From assembly GCF_003858635.1 (NCBI RefSeq), contig NZ_RQJO01000007.1, positions 1,675,941-1,739,940 of the forward strand: a stretch of 64,000 bases of DNA, in the 5' to 3' direction. Below, one piece after another: positions 52,901-62,400 of this stretch (its first letter is position 1; the number at the start of each line of letters is the position of its first letter). Source of the DNA: Larkinella rosea. GTDB lineage: Bacteria > Bacteroidota > Bacteroidia > Cytophagales > Spirosomataceae. The notes beneath the pieces were generated by a model. It had not been told where the DNA came from and did not search any database. It was given only the letters and a program-made list of their open reading frames with translations. The position numbers were made by a program, and so were the translations under genes.

Positions 52901-53643
52901 GAATTGACCGGACTATTGAAAACGTCAATCATTTGATTGGAAAGCTGAAAAAGGCCCTGGCTGCTGGTAACAAGCAGTGACCGTTCATTGTCCAACGGCA
53001 ACATTTTGAGTATATCAAACAACACGGGCACACTGGCCCGCTGCTTGACCGGAATCATCGAACCCTTCCGAAACTGACTCAAACCGCTCTGTTTTCGAAA
53101 CAAATAGATCGTCTGATTAGTCTGAAATGCCGACTGAATTTCGTGGGTCGTCGACCATTCGTTTAATGCTTTCCCGTTCCAGCGAAAAATGAAATGACGG
53201 CCCACAAAATAGATTCCGTCATTGATCTCCAGCACGGCCAGAATTTCATTAAACCGGTTTTTGACCTTCTGACTCAGGCTGACAAAATTGAGTGTTCCGG
53301 TGCTGTCCGGTTTTAGAAAACCGAATTCGCCGTTTGCCCCGACGTAAATGGTTCCGTTTTTGGCCCGGAGCAGCGACGATACTTTGGTGATGTTGGTGGT
53401 TGGAATGGTCCGCCAGTTCAGGCCGTCGTATTCGAGCACACCGGCAAAATTACCGACGTAGATCACTCCCCGCCGATCCTGCGTCAGCGCAAAATTCTGG
53501 CCGTGGGCGTTGTACTGACTGGGCTGGTAAATCCGGGTGGGTGGCTCGCCCTCGTCTGCCCCATCCTGCTGACCGAATGCAGAAACAGCCATCGCAAGAA
53601 GGAACAGAAAACTCCAGCAAAAGGATAACGCAAGCCGATTCAT
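49987..53643 (-). CDS. propeller sensor (Reg_prop/Y_Y_Y/GAF) with kinase core lacking the histidine
   Basis: A 1218-residue membrane sensor. Signal peptide (1-25), a periplasmic two-component propeller (about 30-640), Y_Y_Y domain (about 650-712; PPGDYLFRVRARN), one span (WWVIALFLLGFGLLIYLVV, about 721-740), a coiled coil, a GAF domain (about 800-940) and a kinase-like end. The ATP-binding part is complete: NIVSNSYYTL, DNGKGIP and GTGLGLFM. The H box reads LASVGQLTKGIVDRILNPLNYV, where the usual histidine is aspartate at residue 981. It may therefore not autophosphorylate in the normal way. It is the last gene of the five-gene cluster, 77 bp after the translocase-like gene. Confidence 0.88.
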   Translation of the reverse strand: MNRLALSFCWSFLFLLAMAVSAFGQQDGADEGEPPTRIYQPSQYNAHGQNFALTQDRRGVIYVGNFAGVLEYDGLNWRTIPTTNITKVSSLLRAKNGTIYVGANGEFGFLKPDSTGTLNFVSLSQKVKNRFNEILAVLEINDGIYFVGRHFIFRWNGKALNEWSTTHEIQSAFQTNQTIYLFRKQSGLSQFRKGSMIPVKQRASVPVLFDILKMLPLDNERSLLVTSSQGLFQLSNQMIDVFNSPVNSYLSTNQATSGAMLNDRSIAIATLHGGILTISPNGQLKQTIRGIDGLTDQLTNEMFTDREGSLWLALNNGLAQIEVPSQLTLFGTSSRLTGEIMDIRRVGNTVYIATVNGLFQLIDSVIRPVLGLNASCFSLAEAAGSLFVATSKGVHQLTDGRLQALTQAYTLSLAASQKDPLRLYVGTENGAGILTVSRGKTANYRPLSGLTERIVGIHEDPTGAVWLETLTAGLYKLAPTTNQIQAFSTGQGLPTLFYNRVAVTSQGVLVFNEKGIFKFDAAQNRFAPYSPFGLTKPGTAYWKNNLVEDRNGNIWTVEGDKRRITLYEKQGTGFKEFTTPFLPISTSPINLIYLDQQGLVWFGGRDGVIRYNAGVARTYDLPYQALIRKVQTAQEQNRFSDISFEYSAASFPIAKGIAFQYMLENYDKNWSDWTTESKKEYTNLPPGDYLFRVRARNIYETPSREATYSFTVPPTWYGRWWVIALFLLGFGLLIYLVVRWRLNRILREKQSLENLIQERTEEVVSQKSELEKQSDELAIKNDQLEKIDLIVQSINAEIDFSNLFQTILTKFSVIRNMNAASFLVYDKPTNSYQFKALRSNQELAHVETVQLTREQAENRYLAQTVEIFEDIYLKNDVYYEPLNSPIDDLDTPKSLITIVIENKGHIEGFITLENTVRSGAFDQRDISMIGNLREHLIAAFIKTRLLENLENTLHDLRNTQHELIRQERLASVGQLTKGIVDRILNPLNYVSNFSQLSEEIIEEVIDGLKKEPDSLDDVLDDLGVLKMNLAKIQEHSGSTTRILQDMQVLLREKSRDFQETDLNQFVESKVRVVLNTLKTDYPNFAIHLALNLEKKAIRTSLLPNEFGQAVQNIVSNSYYTLFEKSKLAKDFTPELRIVTSLLDDQVILQIRDNGKGIPQREINNLFNPFFTTKPTSKGTGLGLFMTKDIVQLHRGKIEIHSKEGEYTEIQMTLPVLGD

Positions 53644-53720
53644 GATCTTTACTTTGTGGATTATCTGTCAATGTGTCGCCTTTATAACCGCAATCAATTA
53701 AAATCCCGATACATCCTCAT

Positions 53721-56273
53721 TTATACTTCTTCGTCCAAAATCAATTCTTCCTGTTTAAACAGGAGTAATTCTGCTTCCGATTGTAAATCGTTTACGCGGC
53801 TGGCGACCCGAAACCGGTCCGACTCAGGTTGCAACGCCAGGATACGGTACAATTCCGAAAACCGGGTCGGGTTCAGCGTTTTAAGCACATAAAAGGCGGT
53901 TTCGGCAATCATCTCATCCGGCGAGGTAACGTTAGCCACCAGAATGATCGTTGGATCGCTCTGGTGCCAGTCGAGGAGTTCCCGAATCGCTACGGCCTTC
54001 AACCGGTGCGTTAGCTTGTTAAAGTCCTTGTTGATGATGTCGTGCAGCCGCTCCTCAATCGACAGATGCTGCTGCGGATGACTAACCGAGCTTTTTCGCA
54101 GCCGCTCGACAAAACTGATATCGGAAAAAAGAGGCAGGATACTCCCTTTTACTTCCTCCGGCAAAGCGGTACTCAGCAGTTCGATCAGGTAACTCTTGAT
54201 TTCGTCGTTTTCCTTCGTAATAAGCTGGCTGATCAGATCGAAGCGGTTATCTCCGTAAAGCGTGGCCAGCAGGTTGAATACTTTGGGAACGATGGTATTT
54301 TTTTCCTGCCTCAGGGCATTGATCATCGGGGCATTTCTCGGAAAGCTGTCCAGATCGAGCCGGGCTGCCGTTAGCCACACCAGCAACCCAACCTGTTCGT
54401 CGAGCTGAAGCAGAATGTGGGGTCGTTCCAGAACCGTAGCCCGGTGATTCAGGTGGTTTAATCCCTCAAAAACTTTGTCGCGCACGATCTGAACGGGGTG
54501 GTTGATGCGCGCTCGTAAAAAACGCAACGCGGCATCTCCGCCCATTTCGTTGATCATTCCGACAATATGAACCTGCTGTTCGCCGGTTAAACTGGCGTGG
54601 CTGAAAAACCGGGTCAGCGCCGGAATAACCGCTTCGCCAACCGTCAGTAACGCAGCTGTTGCCGTTTGCCGGTAAGCATTGTCGAGCAGATGTTCGAACA
54701 AACGGGGCCACAATTCGGGTTTTCGCAAGGCACCCGACGCCAGTAAAGCCGCCTTCCGAACCGTCGGATTTTCGTCATACAGCAACGTCATCAAATGCGT
54801 ATAGGCATAATACCGGCCCGAATAGCCCAGTTCAGTGGCTGCCAGCGCCCGGTCGTCCGGGTTTTCGGACTCGGCCAGCCGCAACATGGCCGAGAATGCC
54901 TGCGACGAACTCAGCGATCGTTCGGCTCTGGGGCGGATGGTGGTATGGTCGATTACTTTTTTATACGCCAGCGTGGCCGAGCGAATCACGGCAGCGTTGA
55001 GCGTGGCGCGGTATTCGGGCTGAATCCGGAATGAAATCACCGTCCAGAAAATGAGCACCGCCAGAAACAGATAGCTCAGATGAACGAGGGTAATGAAACT
55101 AAAACTGGTCAGAATCAGCAGGATAATTCCCGGCAAAATGCTTCCAATCGCTTTGGGACCACCTTCAATCCGGCTTTGCATCAGCGTTCGTTCGGCGGCC
55201 GGAATCGGTTGGAAAAGGACCTGAAAAGCCGGTTCACTGATCGACCGTCGAACCGAACTCAGAAAAAACCGGCTCAGCGCAATCAAAGCGAAAAAGAAGG
55301 ATGTGGTTCCGTACACCGTTCCGTAGACGGCCCCCAGACTGTAGCTAACCAGTAAAGCGACCGGTAGCATCACGATGCCCGCCCGGATGGAGTAGGCACT
55401 CAGCAGCCGGTTATACAAAAACGACTTGACAAACAGCTCAATCACGGCACAAATTCCAAAAAATATGCCCAGAAACCCCGCCAGCAATTCCTTGTTGGGA
55501 AAGACTTCTTTTGATTGGATCGTGAACATAAACTCGACGTAAATCAGCCCGAAAACCGTCAGCAGTGCCAAAATGGACAGGTGAAATTCGTACGACTTAC
55601 TCACCATCGCACCGGTTTCCACCACCGGTTTTCCTTCGGTTTTAACGGGCGGTTCGGTGGTAAGCTGAGGCTGAAACCGTTTGTAAATATACGTCATCAG
55701 TAGGGCACAGAGCACCAGCAGAACCAGCGCCATGTCGAGCAACCCGTCGGTTGAAACAAAATTCAGCAGCAATGGAACCGAGAGATAACTCACCATGGAA
55801 GCAATGACATCGCCGGTACTGATGAAACTGATCAGGCGTTTCGTTTGGCCAAAATTGAAAACCCGTCCGGCCGTAGCCCAGAACGTAATGCCGTGGATGA
55901 ATACAAAGACGCGGTTCCAGAGGTACAGTACAAAATAGATCCACTTGTTGTGCAGCGTAGAAGAAGCAACCAGCAGGCCGGCAACCGATAGCAGCATAAA
56001 CACCAGCAAATAGCCATTTACGCGAAGAAATGAAGCTTTTTTGCGGAGATGCTGGACGACCAGCCCCAGCACGTACACCAGTGATCCACTCGAAATAAAG
56101 GCAATCGGTAATTGGGTTCGCTCGAAATTGATCAGAAATAAGGACGTCGTACTGGCAAAAAACAACGCAACCGCTCCTCCCATCAGCAGGGAGTAAACAA
56201 CGAACAGCAACACGGTTTTGCCTTCGCCCGACTGGAGATTGAGAAATCTATAGATTGAGTCCCGTCGGAACAT
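53721..56273 (-). CDS. nucleotide-translocase-like (Npt/TLC) membrane protein with HEAT repeats
   Basis: An 850-residue protein. Residues 1-430 contain about twelve spans with the pattern of the ATP/ADP translocase or Npt1/Npt2 branch of the major facilitator group (GEGKTVLLFVVYSLLMGGAVALFF, FFALIALSRFFLSSVRRSISEPAFQVLFQPIPAAERT). The latter stretch, with PIPAAER, is highly characteristic. Residues about 470-830 are HEAT-like helical repeats (DDRALAATELGYSGRYYAYTHLMTLLYDENPTVRKAALLASG). The fusion suggests a membrane protein that gathers partners in the cytosol. Its start overlaps the GNAT gene by 26 bp. Transport of nucleotides is family knowledge and not shown here. Confidence 0.82.
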   Translation of the reverse strand: MFRRDSIYRFLNLQSGEGKTVLLFVVYSLLMGGAVALFFASTTSLFLINFERTQLPIAFISSGSLVYVLGLVVQHLRKKASFLRVNGYLLVFMLLSVAGLLVASSTLHNKWIYFVLYLWNRVFVFIHGITFWATAGRVFNFGQTKRLISFISTGDVIASMVSYLSVPLLLNFVSTDGLLDMALVLLVLCALLMTYIYKRFQPQLTTEPPVKTEGKPVVETGAMVSKSYEFHLSILALLTVFGLIYVEFMFTIQSKEVFPNKELLAGFLGIFFGICAVIELFVKSFLYNRLLSAYSIRAGIVMLPVALLVSYSLGAVYGTVYGTTSFFFALIALSRFFLSSVRRSISEPAFQVLFQPIPAAERTLMQSRIEGGPKAIGSILPGIILLILTSFSFITLVHLSYLFLAVLIFWTVISFRIQPEYRATLNAAVIRSATLAYKKVIDHTTIRPRAERSLSSSQAFSAMLRLAESENPDDRALAATELGYSGRYYAYTHLMTLLYDENPTVRKAALLASGALRKPELWPRLFEHLLDNAYRQTATAALLTVGEAVIPALTRFFSHASLTGEQQVHIVGMINEMGGDAALRFLRARINHPVQIVRDKVFEGLNHLNHRATVLERPHILLQLDEQVGLLVWLTAARLDLDSFPRNAPMINALRQEKNTIVPKVFNLLATLYGDNRFDLISQLITKENDEIKSYLIELLSTALPEEVKGSILPLFSDISFVERLRKSSVSHPQQHLSIEERLHDIINKDFNKLTHRLKAVAIRELLDWHQSDPTIILVANVTSPDEMIAETAFYVLKTLNPTRFSELYRILALQPESDRFRVASRVNDLQSEAELLLFKQEELILDEEV

Positions 56274-56826
56274 CGGCCAGTTGTTTTTTTAGATCGTACT
56301 GCATAAAATACAGCGGCCAGTCGGGGCGTTCGGGAGCATTATGCAGCTCACAGGCCGTCGAAAAGCCCAGCTTCGTTAGCGCCCTGATCCGGAAATTCAG
56401 TTGGGTCGAAGCCACAATCACGTCCACGCTTTTCTTTTCAGCCATGCGGATGCGCGCCCGGTCGAGTTGTTCAGCAAACCCGTTTCCGCGAAACTGCGGG
56501 TCGATCACCATCCGGCTAAACGAAGCAATCTTCTGATTCTCAAACCGAAACCGTTCCTCTTTGGGTAGGAGCCACGAATAAGGGGCCGTAGCGATGGTTT
56601 CGTGAATGTTCATACGGGCTGCCGCCACGATAACGTTGTTCCGTGTAATGATCCAGTGAAATGCCGTCTGATCGAGTGGTTCGATCCACGCCCGGCGGGA
56701 GAAGAAAATCGGATCGGCCCCCGGCTCGTTGATCCAGGCGCGAACCCGCAGCACCCCGATCTCATCCATTCGATTTGGATAAAGTACTTTTTCCAGCCGG
56801 TATGTTTCACTTATTATTGATTCCAT
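56248..56826 (-). CDS. GNAT-family N-acetyltransferase
   Basis: A 192-residue GNAT protein. The acetyl-CoA region reads FSRMVIDPQFRGNGFAEQLDRARIRMA (about 105-131) with RGNGFA as the P-loop-like motif, and it ends with ALTKLGFSTACELHNAPERPDWPLYFMQYDL. The layout is similar to autoinducer synthase-like or amino-acyl GNAT enzymes, but I see no specific match. It overlaps the receptor gene by 13 bp and the translocase-like gene by 26 bp, so it is translated as part of one mRNA. Confidence 0.85.
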   Translation of the reverse strand: MESIISETYRLEKVLYPNRMDEIGVLRVRAWINEPGADPIFFSRRAWIEPLDQTAFHWIITRNNVIVAAARMNIHETIATAPYSWLLPKEERFRFENQKIASFSRMVIDPQFRGNGFAEQLDRARIRMAEKKSVDVIVASTQLNFRIRALTKLGFSTACELHNAPERPDWPLYFMQYDLKKQLADVPTGLNL

Positions 56827-59477
56827 GATACAGGAGTCGATTCTTTGGGTTTTAAGGTGTAAAAAACCGCCAGGGAAAACGTCCGGCGATCCATCAGGAA
56901 ACGGGAAGCATAGGTCAAATTATCAGCCTCCCGGATTCCCGGAACAAAATATTCTTTATCGAGCAGGTTGTTGACCGACAGCTGCACCGACAATCCGTTC
57001 AGCAGATTGTGGTACGTCAGGTTCGATTTCAGGATCAGAAAAGGATCAAAACGCTGTGCAGGGTTGTTACTTCCGGCGGTTCCGGCCCCGGTTTTCCGGG
57101 CGCTGACGTAATTGCCCGCCAGGTAAAAATTGAGCCGGGGTGTAATCTGGTAATCGGCTCCGGCATTGGTCATAAAATCGGCAATGTCGCTGATGCGGAG
57201 TTTGGCATCCTCGTCAAACGGATTGGTATACGTAAAGTTCCACCAGACATTCAGGCGGGTGGAGCGGTAATTCCCTTCGCCCTGCAAGCCCCAGATCCGC
57301 CGTTTGCCGATGCCCTGAAACTGCTGGGTACTGGTTCCGTTTTCAAGCGTCACCTGGGCCGTACCGACGGCGTTGCTGTAGTGGGCGTAATAGCCCACGA
57401 CGTTGAACGACACCTGCTTCGTGGCTTGCAGGTACGCGCTCATTTCCATGTTTTTCACCCGTTCGGGCAGCAAATTCGGATTGGGAAGTCGGCGCGTGGT
57501 GGTGGTGCCGTATTTCTGCAAAAACGACGCATCTTTAAATGCCTCGGCATAGATTGCCTTGAAAATCGTTTTGCCCCGGTTAAAAATGGCCGCCAGCCGG
57601 GGGTTTGCTACCGTGCCATAGCCCCCGTTGCTCCGAATCCGGTTGTTATCGACCCGCAAACCAGCCACCAGTTTCAAATCCTTGAGCGGTCGGTAGTTTA
57701 CCTGTGAATAAACCCCAATGTCATTGGCCTTGAAGTTGTTTCCACCGGCCAGCCCCGTTGCCGTCGCCACCGCTCCGGTTTCGTCGGCAAAATCCTGCAA
57801 TGACGTAATGTAATTGCCCTGAATCAAACCACTCCGAAGTTCAATCCCCCCGCTGACGTCCAGGTTATACAACGGGCTCCAGAACAGCCGAAGTTCGTTC
57901 CGAAACTGGGTCGACACCCGGTATTGATACGTAGCGGTTGCCTTCGGAATCGAGTCTTTTTCCAGTTCCAGAAAACCGAGTTTGCCGTTGTAATAGCCGT
58001 TGTACGTCACCAGACTCGTACTGCCGTTGATTTCGTGAAACAGGTACGAGGAAATGTTCAGAATCTGAAATTTATCCGTGAATGCTTTGCTGTAGGTAAT
58101 GGAAAAAGCCCGGTCCTGCGTCACCCAGCGGGGGTTTTTCTCCGTCGAAATCGCCGAGCGATTGGAATACCAGGGCGTCGCGCCATCGTCGGTTTTCCAG
58201 TTCAGAAATGAGATCGTCAGGTCCTTGAACTCCAGCTTTCCCCGAATATACCAGTCGCGTTTGGTATTGCTGAAGTGAACCGGACTTCCGTTGAAGGTAT
58301 TCCCGAAAAGCCGGTTGTCCAAACCAGCCGCACGCTGGGCGCCTTCCGGTGTCAGCCGCAGGGCCGTTGCCTTGCCATCCGGAGCATAATCGACCTTGTA
58401 CGATTTGCTGTTCGGATAGAGCTTCGTCAGGTTCGTCCGCTGAAGGTAGGTCTGCGCCCGGTAATTCCCGTTGGCATCCGTTCCGACCTGGTCGAACTGG
58501 CCGGTGTAATCGGCCGCCGTTCGGGCATCGTAATTCCATTCTGGATACTTCGAGAGATCATATTCATTGGCATGAAACAGACGACCGGTAATCGACAGGG
58601 CCACATCGGCGTTTTTTGCGGTCAGCACCCCGTCCAGGTAATTCCGGTTCAGCGTTCCCGTCCGGGCGTGTCCGTTAAAGGCAACCTGTTTGGCGGGTCC
58701 CGGCAGGTTCCGGAAGCTTTTGGTAATGATATTGATAACCCCCATGAAGGCATTGGCACCGTACAAGGTCGATGCCGGACCGTAAATGACCTCGACCCGC
58801 TCAATGTCGGACAGCGGATACTGCGGAGCAATCAAAACCGTATTGGAAACCAGGTCGTTTTCTTCTACCCCATCGATCAGAATCAGCGTTCGGTCGTTGG
58901 AGGTTGACCGGTAACCGCGCTGGTAGAAATTGGAATAGCCAACCCCATTGCCGCGAATCACGTCAAAACCGGGAATATCGTGCAACACTTCTTCCAATGT
59001 TTTGTAGCCCCGTTGCGCAAAATCCTTGCTGTTCAAAACCGCTACGGTCGCCGGAACGTACAACAGATTTTCCGCTTTTTTGGAAACGGAGGTTACCTGT
59101 AAAATCTGCTCTTTCGATTCCCGCACCTGCTGAAAAAGGGTTTTGTAGCGGGGAGAAGCCGAAAAATCAGGTTCAAATTTCGGATTCAACGTCAGAAGCT
59201 GGCTGATCGACCGGGCACTTTGGGGAATGGAATCAATGGCCAGGTAGGTCATCGAAAGGATTTTATACGCCTGCACCCGGGCAAACTCGCTAAACCCCTT
59301 GTCGATGCAGGGAGACAGCAGCGCAAATACATCGTCGAAGTTACCGGTTGCATACCGTTTTTCAGCTTCCGGAATAACGGCCGCTTCGTCGCAGTTTCCC
59401 TGCGCCATCGTCGGCTGTTGAATCAACCCCAGCAGTAAAAAACCCATTACCAGACCAATAAGGTAAATTTTATTCAT
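56814..59477 (-). CDS. TonB-dependent receptor with N-terminal TPR-like domain
   Basis: An 887-residue outer-membrane receptor. Signal peptide (1-25), then a helical TPR-like region (about 28-120; EAEKRYATGNFDDVFALLSPCIDKGFSEFARVQAYKILSMTYLAI) in place of the usual carboxypeptidase-like domain. The plug domain covers about 130-245 (VPATVAVLNSKDFAQRGYKTLEEVLHDIPGFDV, RTLILIDGVEENDL, IERVEVIYGPASTLYGANAFMGVINIIT). The barrel ends in FSLAVFYTL followed by a short tail. No SusD partner is nearby. It starts 5 bp after the NTPase gene and overlaps the GNAT gene by 13 bp. Confidence 0.88.
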   Translation of the reverse strand: MNKIYLIGLVMGFLLLGLIQQPTMAQGNCDEAAVIPEAEKRYATGNFDDVFALLSPCIDKGFSEFARVQAYKILSMTYLAIDSIPQSARSISQLLTLNPKFEPDFSASPRYKTLFQQVRESKEQILQVTSVSKKAENLLYVPATVAVLNSKDFAQRGYKTLEEVLHDIPGFDVIRGNGVGYSNFYQRGYRSTSNDRTLILIDGVEENDLVSNTVLIAPQYPLSDIERVEVIYGPASTLYGANAFMGVINIITKSFRNLPGPAKQVAFNGHARTGTLNRNYLDGVLTAKNADVALSITGRLFHANEYDLSKYPEWNYDARTAADYTGQFDQVGTDANGNYRAQTYLQRTNLTKLYPNSKSYKVDYAPDGKATALRLTPEGAQRAAGLDNRLFGNTFNGSPVHFSNTKRDWYIRGKLEFKDLTISFLNWKTDDGATPWYSNRSAISTEKNPRWVTQDRAFSITYSKAFTDKFQILNISSYLFHEINGSTSLVTYNGYYNGKLGFLELEKDSIPKATATYQYRVSTQFRNELRLFWSPLYNLDVSGGIELRSGLIQGNYITSLQDFADETGAVATATGLAGGNNFKANDIGVYSQVNYRPLKDLKLVAGLRVDNNRIRSNGGYGTVANPRLAAIFNRGKTIFKAIYAEAFKDASFLQKYGTTTTRRLPNPNLLPERVKNMEMSAYLQATKQVSFNVVGYYAHYSNAVGTAQVTLENGTSTQQFQGIGKRRIWGLQGEGNYRSTRLNVWWNFTYTNPFDEDAKLRISDIADFMTNAGADYQITPRLNFYLAGNYVSARKTGAGTAGSNNPAQRFDPFLILKSNLTYHNLLNGLSVQLSVNNLLDKEYFVPGIREADNLTYASRFLMDRRTFSLAVFYTLKPKESTPVSWNQ

Positions 59478-59482
59478 ACAAT

Positions 59483-62400
59483 TCAGTCAGGCTTTGCTTT
59501 TTCATACGGAATATCTTTTCCGATGTACTTATTCCATTCGTCGGTGGTAAGGTTACGCTTGACCTTCCGCGACAGCTCGGCGTGCAGCTCAGCCGGATCA
59601 ATGTTTCGAATGCGAACCGTGCGGTCAGCTCCGCAGGCAATCAGGCGTTTCCCGTCGTTGGTAAACCGAATAGCCATGACCCAGGAATCAAAATCGTTGA
59701 TCACGATGGGTTGTTGCTGCTTGAGCAGGTTGTTGTAATCCCAGATGTGAATGGTCCAGTCGGCGCTGCTGCTGGCCACGAGTTTGCCATTGGGCGAAAA
59801 AACGATGTCGCTTACGGTGGACGTATGCCGTCCCGACAATTGGCTGCCCACGGTTTCAGGTTCGTTACGGGTTAATTTCCAGGCATACAGCAAACCGGTC
59901 GATGTACCGGTGATGAGCTGCGTTCCGTCCGGACTGACGGCCAGAGCGGTTACCCGGTTTCCGAATTGCCGACGCGAAATCACTTCCGGTTTTTTAGTCA
60001 GATCGGTCAGGTCGAAGCTCAGGATCTGGCCATTGTTTGAGCCACACAGCAGGCGTTTCCCATCGTGCGTGGTTTGGGCGCAATAGATCGAAAACCGGGA
60101 ATGAACATTTTCCAGTGAATCGAGTCGGTTGGCCACCGGTTTCCAGCTGCGGATCTGACCATCCGCACTGACCGACAGCAGTTTAGTATTATTTTCGACC
60201 GGCAACAACGCCAGAATCGGAACCGAATGGCCTTTAATCGAGGTGGGTACGGCTTCCGGTTTTTGGGTGTTCCAGCCATGCAACCAGCCATTCTCGCCCC
60301 CACCGAACAGCACTTTTCCGTCACTGTTGAAGGCAACCGTCCGAACTCCGTTGGCATTTCGGCGGGGCGTTTTCAGGGATTGTGGTGCTTCGTTGAGGTT
60401 GTTGGCAGTCCATAACCGAATTGTCCCGTCATCACTTCCCGTGGCCAGCAACTGGCCACCCGCCCCGGGCTGCACTGCCACCGTCCGCACCACATCGGAA
60501 TGACGGCGTAAAACCGTGTTGGCATCTGCCGCTTTGGATAAGGCATTGAAAATATCCGGGTTATCGCTCAACCCGCCATTTTTCAGGTTCAGGTTGTAGG
60601 CTTCGAGCGCCAGCAGCGCCTGTAAATCGTCCTGCGTATTGTCGTTGAGCTGATACGACTGCACCGCCAGTGTCCGGGCAATGGCTTTGCCGCGCTGCTG
60701 TTCGGCAAATTGCTGGGCGGCCTGCGCCACCGAACGCTGGGATTCCGCTTCTTTCTGAGCGCCTTCCGCCCGACCTTTCTGCTGTTCAGCATCTTTCCGG
60801 GCTACATCGGCCTGCTGCCGTTGCCGTTGGGCGTCATTGCGGGCTTCTTCGGCCCGCTGAGTTTGCGCAACGGCCAGTTCGCGGGCGGTTTCGGCCTCCT
60901 GCCGTTTGAGTTCGATCGTTTGCTGACCCCGAACGGCAATCACGCGCTGTTCTTCCGTCAATCGCTTTTGCTGTTCGGCAATAATGCCCTGCTGCTCGGC
61001 AATTTTCTTCTGGGTAATGGCTTCCCGCGTCTGGCTTTCGGCGCGGTTTCGTTCAAAAAGAGCGATTTTTTTCTCGGCAATGGCGGCTTCTTCACTTTGC
61101 AGGGCTTCCGTGCGCAACACCGCCGACACGATCAGGAAGAAAAGCGAAATCAGCGAACCTACGCCCAGAAATGCGGCAAAAAACCGGGCTCGCCGGAGTT
61201 CTTTTTTCTGCTTTTCTTCCTTGTTGCGAACTTCAAACTCGTACTGATTTCGGCTGTATTCCAGAAAGTTAACCGATCGCTCGAGGTAAGGATCGTAGCG
61301 GTTTGCCCAGGCCAGCGTCGGGCGGTTTTCGGCCAGCCACTTCAACCCAATCTGCAATTCGGGGTTCACCCACAAACCGGCTTTCCCTTCGTGGTACAAC
61401 GTCGCCGAGTTACTGACCTGCTTGTAGAATTTGGCGGAATCGGTTTCGTCCTTAACCCAGGTCTGCAGCCGTTCCCATAACGTCATCAACCGCTCGTGGC
61501 TAATGTCGATAATTAGCTGAGGGTCAGCATGAACGGTTATTGATGGGGTTAAAAACGCGACGTCCCGCTCCCGAAACCGGTTTAATACATCGATCAGCAG
61601 GTATTCATTTACGCCGGAAATTTCACTGATCGTGGCTATAGGGATCGGTCGGATGAGGCTCGTATTTCCCGCACCCAGCACAATTAACGCCTTGAATAAC
61701 TTTTCAGTTGCCACCTGACTTTTTTCGTCCGGCAGGTTTCCGTACACCTCTTCCGCATGAACGGTTATGGCCCGGCTCATGGTACCAATAGCCTCGTAAT
61801 CAGCCAGATCGATGGGGCTGTCGATTTTCCGGTTCAACTGCCAGTAGTTCCACATCCGCATGAGCGCATGCTGCAAAATGGGCAACTGATCGGCTTTGTT
61901 CCCGATGTCGTCGAGCAGTTGAGTCGTTAGTTCTTCGGAAATGCTGGCGCCCATGACCTGAACCGGCGTGACAATGGCCCGCTGAATTTCTTCGCGATTC
62001 ATTTTTGGCAACAGGTAATACCCGTGATTGATGGCTTCCGTCAGCCCTTCATAATCCGTGCAGTCATCCAGGTAATCCGAGCGCATCGTCAGCACGACGA
62101 ATACCGACTGATCCGGTTTTCGACTCAATTCCAGAATCAGGTTGATGAAGATGGCCACTTCCTCGTATCCGTCATCGGTGGATTGGTAACGAAATACATC
62201 TTCGAACTGATCGATGACGATCAGGAAGTTGGCATTATCACACCAGTTTAGAATCAGCGTGGGCTCCGTCCGGAGTAATTTCTCAATTTCATCGGCAGAA
62301 AACCGGTCGGCAAAGGAGCGGTTTTGTCGACCAAATGTCTGGTGAAGAGCCTGGGCAAAATTCCGGATTGGGGTAGCTTCGGGGCTGAAAGAAACGACCT

